From Bugula neritina (taxonomy: Eukaryota > Bryozoa > Gymnolaemata > Cheilostomatida > Bugulidae): a stretch of 30,500 bases of DNA. The notes under the pieces were generated by a model. It saw nothing but the letters and a program-made list of their open reading frames with translations. It was not told where the DNA came from and searched no databases. The stretch covers positions 27,728,504-27,759,003 of the forward strand of contig OZ037765.1 in the NCBI GenBank assembly GCA_964035545.1, written 5' to 3'. This document shows, in pieces, positions 1 to 9,700 of this stretch. The translations under genes were made by a program, and so were the position numbers. How positions within the stretch are numbered: the stretch's first letter is position 1; the number at the start of each line of letters is the position of its first letter.

Positions 1-539
1 ATATAGTCACTGAGGAACCATAGTAGCACCAAGACACAAATACAGTAAATACCCCTCCATGTGAATAGCTTAGAACAGATGTTGTCTCACCTCTAAACTT
101 AGACCAATGAAGATGAGAAATATTACTTTCAAACAAAAAGTTAAAGCTAAATATATAACATCAGAAGCAAAACAGTGCTGTCAGCACAGTTACTAGCATA
201 TTTATATATTAAGAATGCTTCTACAGCTCTAAGAGTAATCAGAAGAGTAACCTTTACTAAACTAGAATTTATCAAACAATAACTGAAAAACAGGCCTAAT
301 ATATATTAACACATGTCAGTGTATGCTGTGTGTATAGCAGCTGGCTCAGCCCACAACAGAGTACTGTGGCCTAGGCCTATGCCTATGGCAGAAACTAATG
401 TTACTATTGAAGCACAGATAATATATAATTATCACTATTTACCAAGAAGATGGTCACTTTATTATGTTAAAATGCTTCATATGATAATTTTTATAGTGAT
501 TCAACTTTTAACCTGATTATATTTTATTTAAAACATTAC

Positions 540-1583
540 CAGTGCATATTTTATCAGCTTTGATAAGATTTGCTCCCCTGTCCAGGGCCTGTCTTCGAAA
601 TACGCCACAAAACGTACAGTTGTTTTTCATTCCAATCTGTCTGACTATTGAATCCATAGACCAGTTGTAGAGCTCCTGGTATGAAACTATTTTCAAAGGA
701 AGTGAATACTGTTCCTAAAGTAAAGTGTTTATCAGAACTTTTAATTCCAGTTGCACCAGACCAATATTTTAGCACACAGTTTTTACAGGTTGAAGTTTTG
801 GCAAAAAATGACCTAGAACGAAAAGAAAATGATAATACATCAGATTGGCAAAAAAAATCAATGCTTTTACTTGAGAGCACAAATTCACACGCATTAGCTC
901 TGGAATTTATAAAAAAAATTCCAACAACAACTAGATTATGTGAAGTTAGTTTCCTCTACTACAACTAGATACAAATAATCTAGGGCTACTGATTTTAATA
1001 TCAATGACTATAAAGACATACAAATACTGTATGCTAGTTTTTTCTATGTTTCTTTGGGTATAAGAATGCTATCTATTTGCATTAAATTTAGTTTATGCAA
1101 GAACTTATAAAGTAAAATAAGTTTATCTAACTTTGCACATATTCTATATGCTAAGCATAGTTTTGTACCTTATTTCTTTTAACTGTTTCCAAGCTATCAT
1201 CTCTGTAACCTGTAATGCCCTCGTCAACAGATAGGAGAACTAGATTCAACCCATAGCTGTACTTTTCATTTAATAATTTCATAATATATGCCAGCACAGT
1301 ACTATCTTTACCACCTGTGAATTAAGGAGCATAATGCCAGTGTGAATGGCATATGTGTTGAAAAGTTCAAAAATTAAAATTTCTATTTAATACCATCTGT
1401 AACATACTTACCACTAGCTCCAATAGCTACCGTTTCACCAGAAGAAAAAAGATTTCCACTTATAATAGTTTGATGAATTTCCTCCTCAAACATATAGAAG
1501 AAGCAATTTTTGCACAGCTTGGAACCATTCTTAGGGCGCTTGAGTATTGCTTTTTCAGGGCATAGGTCACAAAATAGTGGCAT
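540..1583 (-). CDS. CTU1: CTU1 (NCS6/ATPBD3), cytoplasmic tRNA 2-thiolation protein 1; first three coding exons, 3' part outside window
   Basis: CTU1, with CTU2, thiolates wobble U34 of cytosolic tRNAs using sulfur passed from URM1. Three exons are visible: 1583-1412 (57 codons plus 1 nt), 1314-1169 and 714-540. The introns are 97 bp (donor G|GTAAGT, acceptor TCACAG) and 454 bp (acceptor CTTTAG). The third exon ends at donor G|GTAATG. Reading phases match at every junction. The N-terminus carries a four-Cys zinc site (C5, C8, C24, C27). The SGGKDS PP-loop ATP-pyrophosphatase motif (residues 57-62) is split by the first intron. [11 protein letters not shown] follows in exon 2. The CTFCGVFRR motif of exon 3 (Cys near 139 and 142) is the family's catalytic/iron-sulfur cysteine pair. 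The next exon should open with the HNADD motif; I cannot find it in 1-539, so the gene runs off the left edge. The start at 1583 gives a family-typical N-terminus. No frameshift or stop is seen in the exons. Confidence 0.93.
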
Positions 1584-3485
1584 GATGTTTCAATGTCAAC
1601 TTTACATTGACAGTCCCCTGTTCAAAATAAAATTTAACATTTTTTATTTTGCAACACCAAAGTCAACTGTATACATGTGAACAAATGATCTTTTATTAGC
1701 CTTGCAAACAAATAGTGCTTGTATAACATATAGACAAAATTAAGTATGACCAAAAGATTAATTGATCAAAAACGATTATAATCGACCCAATGAGAATTAT
1801 TGAATTGTGGTTGCCTTGGGTTGAATAATGAATATACGACTCTCAAGCTGTATTTGACTTGCAGGTAAGATATCTCTGCAGATTCAATACTGCATCAATG
1901 TACTAAGTAGCTGTGATTTAAGCAATGTTTAAAGTTTAAACTATCCAAACCTAGATAATAATAATTTAAATTATATAACAATTCTGAATAAATAAACATC
2001 ACTGTTTTTATTACTATTAGTATTAGTGTTACTGTTGCCTACTAGTAGTAATACTATAGTCTATAGGTATTACTATCACTATCAGTAATTACTAAGTATA
2101 ATTAATCATTGCTAGAAAGTAAAAAGATTTACTATCTCAATAAATATATTTATGGCTATAATTATAATAAATTAAACTATGATACTATGTCTATTAGTTA
2201 CTAGTATTATTATTAGTATCAAAATACTATTAGTATTACTATTACTCTTACTTTTAGTTTTACAAATACTGTTGTCTGTTAGTGTTACTGTTACATTTAC
2301 TTTTACTTTCACTATAACTATAAGCATAAGCCTAAGGATAATATTAATTATTTATGATAATGATCATCATTATAATTATAATAATAAATAATATTAACAA
2401 TGTGAATGATAATCATAATCACAATTGATTTACTATAACTAAAAGATTAAGTATAAATATTAATAACTATAATTAATAATATCAATATGATATTGTAATT
2501 CTGATATTCAAAATTCGTTAAACTTAAAGTTAACGATTAATCACTTTGACTTAGAGTTATTGTTACTATTACACTTACTGCTAGTGTTACACTTACTCGC
2601 TTACAGTTAGTATTACTGCAGTAGACTAACAGTAACTGCAAGCGTAACTCTAAGACTTGGAGTTACTGCTAAAGCTAGTGTGAGTGTCTGAGCTAGTTTC
2701 AATTTGAATAATTATAAATTCAAATTGAATTTAATTTATTCAAACTAATTCTAAAAAAAGTAGATTTTGAACATTAAATAGCTATGGTCATTGTAAGTAA
2801 ATCCTTTTAGCTCTTACAGTTAAATAAAGCTTACTGCTGAAGTAACAAATACTTTATTTCTACTTTCATTTATTTTTAATGACGCAACATGAACACAATT
2901 CATTTTGTCCATGACACCATTAATAGGTGTGCGAAATGGGCTCGCTCTGAATTACATAAAATGCTTAGTCTCTAAGAAAAGCTGCTTGCGATACATTTAC
3001 ATATGGGCGCATATTTTATTAATCTATTACTTTTAAATTATTATGGAAAATTATCAAATAAAAAACAAACATTAATAATTGACAGACTTATTAAAAATCT
3101 CAAAATATAGAGAGCGTAACTACAGAGGAAATTGTCTGCGTCGAGCAGACAGTTCTATTTGTTATGTGCATGCAAGCAGTAACCCCAAAAGACAGTACAC
3201 ACAATACTAATCTTTTCTTAGTGATGAGAACTTGTAATTTAAATTGGCACTTTTTCTTGTGGTGTGTAGTGCCAATACAAGTTTGTCATAGTAGAAGAGC
3301 TTTTGACTATTTCTCTGGCTGCAAATAACTCAGCAAAACATAGACATTTGTAAAGATGCTGTCGAATTACAAAAGGCCGTTTCTTGGCATCAAGAATCTA
3401 AAAGGCTCTCCACTAATCAGCTGATCAGACAATTTGCATCTTATTTTAAGCATGCAATAAATGCATAGCTATCTCATTTATCGTG
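1584..3485. other. Gene-free AT-rich stretch upstream of CTU1, including an ACT/AGT-rich degenerate simple-sequence tract
   Basis: This is the 5' side of CTU1 and probably holds its promoter, but no convincing TATA box or initiator could be fixed. From about 1995 to 2700 the sequence becomes unusually rich in TTACT/AGTAT/GTTACT words, with an imperfect inverted repeat around 2549-2660 (CTTAGAGTTA near one end, TAACTCTAAG at the other). A 70-codon open frame at 2179-2391 is made of low-complexity Ile/Leu/Thr and is not taken as a gene. From 2700 to 3485 nothing recognisable was seen. Confidence 0.5.
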
Positions 3486-4088
3486 ATTCAAACACTTATA
3501 AAATATTTCCACATAACTTAAATTATTTTACAAAAAAATGCTAAAGTTAGAGAGCACAATTACAAAATTATTAAAAATAACTAAGAAAAATAGTAAAACT
3601 GTTGCTATTTGTAAAACTATTGGACAATGTCTGCAGCCAAAGAAAACAAAAATACTCACACCTTTACATATATCAACTGTTGCGTTAGCATCTTATCTTA
3701 TCACTTATCTGCTATAACCAAACATCGACACATTTACTTATAAAACATTCAATATGCACTCATTTTGCATGAAATTTATAGAAAATAATATTGGCAAGCT
3801 TGTCAATTAACTGCTAAAATTTTCATATAACAAACCGATATCAAACTTAAAAATGTAATTCAAAATATTGAATTAAAAAAGTTTTATTGTTGCATTCAGA
3901 AAAAAATATGTGTAACTTATGCCACACTATACAAAGCTCAATAAAAAATAACAACACAAAATGATCCTCCATGTACATACCAAGATATTTAATTTATTTC
4001 TACAGTAAGACAAACGAAGTGTTGTACTCACTGCATTTGAATCAAAAACAGCATCAGTAGTGAAAGTTGCATTTTCACATAGATCATA
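3486..4088 (-). pseudogene. Orphan duplicated fragment of an Nramp (SLC11) gene: two extracellular-loop exons, one broken
   Basis: The minus strand shows a 19-codon exon (4088-4032) with clean signals, acceptor TTGTTGCAG and donor GCA|GTGAGT. It reads YDLCENATFTTDAVFDSNA, like the glycosylated loop before TM8 of Nramp proteins. A second exon remnant ending at 3660 reads NATVDICKG and has donor GTGAGT. It matches the intact exon at 29987-30028 in the right-edge Nramp gene. Introns match too: 3486-3917 aligns by eye with 29816-30249. The second exon here has lost about 30 bp that hold the acceptor and first codons in the intact copy, and an in-frame TAA (3695-3693) lies just upstream. No following exon (the GQSSTMTG motif) exists between here and CTU1. 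I infer a dead partial tandem duplicate. A live gene with a rearranged 3' end is less likely. Confidence 0.65.
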
Positions 4089-4715
4089 CTGCAACAATAA
4101 AAGGAAAAATTCTTTAGAATTAAATAAAATTTGATAGTTTTAATTAAAAAGTATGCTCTTCATGCATGCAGTTTTTCATCAGATATATTATCATAGTTTC
4201 TCTTATTTTGCCCACTGACACAGTTTTACCACAATGACTTATTATGCATGCTTCTAAATTTCATAATCAATCCTAACACAAGGAAAGCTTGTTAAAAAAT
4301 TAACTAAGGTATTTAATAAGCATGCTTTGTTATATTATAAAAAAAAATGTATGCAAGGAAAAGCAACATAAAGAAAGACGAAGAATGTTGAATATAAGGT
4401 GCTGAAGAATCAACACACATGTCAAAGTGTGTAACAAGCACAATATTTGGAATGTTTGCACATCCGAGGATATTGCACTTGGGTCATGACAGATCAGCAT
4501 AAATACTGATGAGTAGAACTGATACCAGGACACTCACTCTGGTCTTTCTGCTCACAGCCTGTCAGTCACGTAGGCACAAAGAGTTGAAGATAGTTTTGTA
4601 TGCATAATGTATGATTTGGTATTTGAGATAAACTGAACGCACATGACTAATGCTTGTTGTTTACCATTAGGGCCCAGCAACCCCAATAGAATTTCGGCTT
4701 ATCAATTTACTTACA
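4089..4715. other. AT-rich intergenic stretch, nothing recognised
   Basis: No exon, repeat or RNA gene could be supported. A 67-codon minus-strand open frame (4533-4330) shows no similarity I recognise and no Nramp-like motif, so upstream Nramp exons that might accompany the orphan fragment are not visible here. Confidence 0.4.
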
Positions 4716-5162
4716 TTAACTCAGTGTGGTATATTTAAGAGTGTTGCCATTAGCAAATCTTACGGAATCATATGGGCGCCATTATGCCGAGATTGGTACC
4801 GCGAGTTTATATGAGTTATAAAGGAAAAATTTTGCCACTTTTGTTATTTTATTTTTTTTCTATTTTATGTGTACATTTTTTTTAATTTTTTTTATTGGTA
4901 AAGTTTTTAAACACATTTTTAATGCACATAAAATTAAAAGAAAAATTAAAACTCAATCGTGCACATAAATACAAAGCTATAAAGTTAAAGCTTCGCTGTG
5001 ATTTTAATGTGAATATGAATTGAATAATGCTTGCAATAACCATTATACACAAAATACGTTACAGTTGCTATAAATGTAAGACTAGTTAATTGGATGCAAA
5101 TAGGCACGGTAATACTACTTAATTTATGCAATTTTTGAATTTTGTAGTAAATATTTGGCATG
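4716..5162 (+). repeat. Left arm of a large inverted-repeat element with an (AT)n centre
   Basis: This arm is an imperfect reverse complement of 25064-25498. Shared words running inward include CAGTGTGGTATATTTAAGAG, a GGTACCGC/GCGGTACC stretch, TTGCCACTTTTGT, ATACAAAGCTATAAAG, CAAAATACGTTACAGTTGC and AAATAGGCACGGTAATACTA, ending in GGCATGTAT against the AT tract. The outermost 15 bases match imperfectly (TTAACTCAGTGTGGT versus TTAATGCAGTGTGGT reversed). No coding capacity is seen. It looks like a non-autonomous hairpin or MITE-like element whose centre was an AT microsatellite. Terminal target duplications could not be identified, so the outer end is approximate. Confidence 0.75.
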
Positions 5163-5170
5163 TATATATA

Positions 5171-5262
<92 letters not shown>

Positions 5263-5570
5263 TATAATATTATTATATGTATATATATATATATATATTA
5301 TTTATAATATCATTATATATATAATGTATATAATTTAATATATAATATAATAATATATTATATATGATATTATTATATATATAATATAATACATAATATA
5401 ATAATATATTATATATATTATATATGATATTATTATATATATAATATATATATATAATATAATATATATTATAATATTATAATATATATATATATATATA
5501 TATTATATATGATATTATTATATATATAATATATTAATGTATAATATATTATTATAATATATATATATAT
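5163..5570. repeat. (AT)n / TAATA-rich microsatellite, left part
   Basis: The first ~90 bases are nearly pure AT dinucleotide; after that come ATAATATATTATATATGATATTATT-type variants. The tract is continuous with 13013-13991 and 24971-25063 once the two retrotransposons are removed, so it is one original AT-rich core. Gypsy-1 is inserted at its end here, with ATAT on both sides. The open frames of repeated Tyr/Ile codons in it are not genes. Confidence 0.9.
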
Positions 5571-5875
5571 TGTGGTGGCTCGTGGAGCTACCAGCAACAC
5601 AATACGCAAGGTTGCGTATTGACCCGGAACAATGTATTAGCCAATTAGCTAGGCTGTTTTATAAGTAATAGTAGCCGCTTCGCGCTACTAGCTCAGTTGA
5701 GGATAGTGCTGTAAACTAAATAGACGTGCGTATCATTACTGTTGTACATTGGATTTTTATTATGTATTCTTGTATTAAATATAACGATATCTACTCGACT
5801 TAACTGGTGAAGTTTCTCTAGTGTTAAATAGACTCTCTTGGTGGCACATCAACCCTAAATCTGAAAACTATAACA
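5571..5875 (+). repeat. 5' LTR of Gypsy-1
   Basis: 305 bp, TG...CA. Inside is a perfect palindrome, CAATACGCAA-GG-TTGCGTATTG, at about 5600-5621, and a short hairpin TAGTAGC...GCTACTA near 5670-5692. TTTTATAAG near 5660 is a possible TATA box. ATTAAA near 5775 could serve as a poly(A) signal; the Gypsy-2 LTR has ATTCAA there and TTTATGAG in place of the TATA-like word. The U3/R/U5 borders were not resolved. Confidence 0.95.
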
Positions 5876-5876
5876 G

Positions 5877-5893
5877 TGGTGGCAGCGGTGGGA
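5877..5893 (+). promoter_or_regulatory. Primer-binding site, tRNA-Leu
   Basis: TGGTGGCAGCGGTGGGA starts one base after the LTR. It is complementary to the 3' end of an animal tRNA-Leu of the AAG type (TCCCACCGCTGCCA plus CCA) as I remember that tRNA. The same 17 bases follow the 5' LTR of Gypsy-2. Confidence 0.85.
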
Positions 5894-5908
5894 TAGTGTA
5901 TATCAAAG

Positions 5909-6775
5909 ATGGAGACTGAAAACGCTAGAATGCAACCACCCCCAGTAGAAGGTGAGCGTAGAAATGCTGTTAATCCTGTGAATTATGAAGGAGAAGAAGC
6001 TTATAGACATTGCTTGAAAGCTCCCACCTTTACTGGGTCGGAAGATGTCGAACAATTTATACAAGAATTTAGAGAGGTAATGGAAGTTGCTCAATGGCCG
6101 CATAGAGTGGCCCTCATTCAATTGCGGAGAGCGGTGACGGAGCAAGCCAAGCCGTACGGAGTGGGAACGGACGTAGACGGCATACTGGCTGCGCTGCGGG
6201 CCCGTTTTGGCACCTCCGTCATAGACGCTAGGACCAAGCTGGAGAGATTGTGCCGCACCCCGCGGACCTCGCTGCAAGAACATGCCGCGACGGTGAAGAA
6301 GCTGGCGCAGATTGCATATAGCGATCTGCCCGCACAACACCAAGAGCGTTACACTTATGACGCCTTTGTCCAGTCCCTAAACGACCTGGGCCTAGACCAT
6401 CACCTACGAGCTAAAGGGATAACCAGAATAGAGGATGCCCTGAAGGCTGGAGAAGCTTACCTGTTGGCTACCCAAATGCATCGAGCACAACGGAACCCAC
6501 CAGTAGTTGGAGTCAGCGCTGCTCGGGCTACGACAGGCTCCGAAGCCCTCCCGCTAGAAGCCGAAGTGGACCGTATGGTAGAGATGCTGGGACAATTGGT
6601 GACCATTCTGGCCGGTGCTGGCCCCGGCCAGGCCTTGCGGATGCCCCCAACACCTGTGGGGCAAGGCTGGAGTAGCGCTGATCAGGACCAGGGACAGAAA
6701 GGACGACCCCAATACCAGGGGGCGTTAAACTGTCACGGCCCGCGGACACTCTCCCTCCCCGCGGGCCGCAACTAA
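5909..6775 (+). CDS. gag: Gag polyprotein of Gypsy-1 (capsid), 288 aa
   Basis: Gag forms the virus-like particle that packages the element RNA. The ATG lies 15 nt after the PBS. Residues ~38-195 have the feel of a Ty3/Gypsy capsid (Retrotrans_gag): a FTGSEDVEQFIQEF segment, helical blocks, ALRARFG, and a region with YDAFVQSLNDLGL. The C-terminus is Gly/Pro/Gln-rich. I see no CCHC zinc knuckle, which most Gypsy Gags carry; a single Cys-His near residue 276 does not make one. The stop is TAA here but TGA at the same place in Gypsy-2, so termination is kept even though the codon differs. The last ~33 codons overlap the pol frame and contain the frameshift site. A possible splice donor AAG|GTGAGC lies at codon 15 (GT at 5952). 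Confidence 0.9.
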   Translation: METENARMQPPPVEGERRNAVNPVNYEGEEAYRHCLKAPTFTGSEDVEQFIQEFREVMEVAQWPHRVALIQLRRAVTEQAKPYGVGTDVDGILAALRARFGTSVIDARTKLERLCRTPRTSLQEHAATVKKLAQIAYSDLPAQHQERYTYDAFVQSLNDLGLDHHLRAKGITRIEDALKAGEAYLLATQMHRAQRNPPVVGVSAARATTGSEALPLEAEVDRMVEMLGQLVTILAGAGPGQALRMPPTPVGQGWSSADQDQGQKGRPQYQGALNCHGPRTLSLPAGRN

Positions 6776-9700
6776 AGGAGTATGGTGGAACACGCCGTCG
6801 TCTGTCCGTACGGACACGGCGGAACATTCTACCCGAGTGGCAGGTACCACGCAGGACTAGTAGGCCCGCACAACGGCCCAGTACCTTTTCCCTGCCACTC
6901 GCTAACCGGTTTCACCGGTTACCTCGGGAAGAGGAGCCCGCCACTGAAATGGAGCCAGAAGGCCCAGTGGAGAGGCCCAAACCCCGCCGGCACCAACCTC
7001 GCCGCCGGAAGCCCCGTAAACCACGGGTAAAACCCCCGCCGTCCTGTCAAACCAGGACAGCACATGCGGGGGGGGTGAAAGTACAACCACATGGAGAGAG
7101 CTATTTCCTACCCGGAAAGGTGGCCGGCAATGCCGTCACTTTCCTGCTCGACTCCGGTTGTACTACCAACCTTCTCAGTCGTAGAATCTTTGAGGCACTG
7201 CCCCGCCGGGACAGGGATAGAGTACGACCGTATACTGGAGAACATGGCACCCTGGCAGACGGGTCATGTATCCCCTTTTATGGTATTATCGAGCTCCCTG
7301 GGCGTGTCCGAGATCAGGCTGTACAGGAGACCTTCATCATAGGTCAATTGGAGGAAGATGCTATCCTCGGAATGCCCTTCTTGAAGCAACACCAGTGCCG
7401 AATAGATTTCAGTAAATCGGTGGTGCTGATGGGCGGGCGAGAACTCGCCTGTGTGGATAAGTTTGGGCGTCCTCTGGTGGGCGGTGTTCAGGTAGTTCGA
7501 AACTGCACCGTACCCGGACGCTCCAGAGCTACTATCCACTGCCGAGTGAACAGCAACCGGATAGCCAGGCTCGGGGTCGTTGAAAGCGCGCACGAAAAGA
7601 TCCAACTCGCCAGTAGTTTAAACCGACTAACTGAGCGAGGGGAGGTCTTAGTGCAGTGCGTCAACCCCTTTACCGAGCCCATTGAGCTCCCAGCTGGGTC
7701 AATGCTGGGCCGGTTCCATTCCGTCCAGGAGGAGGACGTGGGCCCGTCGCTGGGTGACGCGACGGAGGCACCCCCTCGACACCCTATTCAGGGACGAGGG
7801 GCAGTCCCAACACATCTCCGGGAGTTATACGAAACAGCCAATGGCGGCTGCGCGAGTAACAGAGAGCGCCAAGCTATGGCCAAGTTACTACGCGACTACG
7901 GTGATGTGTTCAGCAGCGGAGAGCATGACGTGGGACTGACTGGAGTTGTCAGACACGAAATACCGCTGACTGCAGGGACAGTCCCTGTCCGGCAGCCCAC
8001 GCGCAGGCTGGGGCCGGAGAAAGAGAAGGAGGTTAGCCGACAAGTACGGGATCTTCTGGACCGGGGACTGATAGAGCCCGCCCATAGTGCGTGGAGCTCG
8101 CCAGTCGTACTGGTCCGGAAGAAAGACGGCAGTTGGCGGTTCTGTGTGGACTACCGCAAACTCAATAGCGTAACCATACAGGACGCCTACCCTCTACCTC
8201 GTATTGACGAGTCATTGGACGCCCTAGCCGGCAGCAAGTACTTCAGTACGTTAGACTTGCTAAGCGGCTATTGGCAAGTTCCTCTGAGTCCCGACGCCCA
8301 GGAAAAAGCGGCGTTTATCACACGGGACGGGTTGTGGAAGTGGAAGGTGCTGCCCTTCGGGTTAACCTCCGCCCCAGCCACCTTCCAGAGGCTGATGGAA
8401 CAAGTCCTTAGCGGACTCCATTGGAAGACACTGCTGGTCTACCTCGATGATGTCATCGTAATCTCTCCAGACTTCGAGACACATGTCAGTCGTCTGCAGG
8501 AGGTTTTCGAGAAACTCCGAGGTGCCGGTCTTAAGCTCAAACCTTCCAAGTGCGCTCTATTGCAGCCGGAGGTCAAGTACCTGGGGCACGTTGTCGGTCG
8601 AAACGGCGTGGCAACGGATCCCGAAAAGGTGCGGGCAGTAGAAGACTGGGTCACCCCCCAAGACTTGACCGGACTCCGGGCTTTCTTGGGGCTGGTAGGG
8701 TATTACAGGCAATACATACCAGACTTTGCGGGCATAGCCCAGCCGTTAAACCGGCTTACCGCAAAGGGAGTGACGTGGCAGTGGACTCCAGTCGAACAAG
8801 AAGCGTTCGACCGCCTCAAGGGCTGCCTACTAACGGCGCCCATCTTGGCCTACCCAGACCCCACTCTGGAGTACATCCTAGACACGGACGCCAGTGACCA
8901 GAATGTTGGCGCTGTGTTGTCACAAGTGCAGGAAGGCCGAGAGGTAGTAGTAGCCTACTACAGCAAGTCTCTCTCTCCCGCTGAACGAAATTACTGCACT
9001 ACCCGCAAGGAGCTGCTGGCAGTAATCAAGTCAGTGAAACACTTCAGACCATACCTATATGGCAGGAAGTTCCGGCTGCGTACGGATCATGCCTCGCTGA
9101 TCTGGTTGTGCAGGAGAGCAGAGCCCTCTAGTCAGGTCGCCCGGTGGCTCGAAATCCTAGCTGAATTCTCATACCGGATCGAACATCGACCGGGCAAGAG
9201 ACACAGCAATGCGGATGGGTTGAGTCGCCGACCTGACGGAGGTTGCAAACAGTGTCTCAACATCGAGAGGAGGGATGGAGGTCCCCCACGATGCGAGTTG
9301 GAGACGCTGGCTCATCACGGAGCATCATTTGACTGGGATCAAGGTCAACTCAGGCAAAGAGTTGATGAGTCCCCGGAGGATGTACAAAACCTCCGCGCCA
9401 ACCCTGTACTGGCCGGTAATGTTCGAGAGCTGAAGAAGCTCCAAGAAGAGCTGCCTGGAGTCGTGGCAGACATATACCGGGCCAAAAGGGAAGGGCGACG
9501 ACCCAGCGAGGAACGCATACGACAGGGATGCGCCGAGTTCCGGCTATACTGTCAGCGTTGGGACTCGCTGCGGATCGGGCAGGATGGGTTGCTAACCATC
9601 TCTCTAGCTGCCAGCGGCAGACACCCGGAAAGGAAGAGGGTAGTCTGCCCCACAGCCATCCGCCGTGAGTTGATTTGGGATACTCACAAGCAGGCCCACG

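Noticed and set aside
681-968. Open frame of 95 codons on the plus strand
   Set aside because: It overlaps CTU1 exon 3 on the opposite strand, which has family motifs and splice sites; the plus frame matches nothing.
2179-2391. 70-codon plus-strand open frame rich in Ile/Leu/Thr
   Set aside because: Product of the low-complexity ACT/ATT tract; no start context, splice signals or protein-like pattern.
4330-4533. 67-codon minus-strand open frame considered as an upstream Nramp exon of the orphan copy
   Set aside because: No Nramp motif and no matching splice phase.
5126-5338. Repeated Tyr/Ile open frame, and similar ones near 13782-14088 and 24913-25101
   Set aside because: Translation of AT microsatellite.
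6736-6768. GC-rich hairpin considered as a transcription terminator
   Set aside because: It lies in a eukaryotic element inside overlapping coding frames directly after a slippery heptamer; a frameshift role explains its place.
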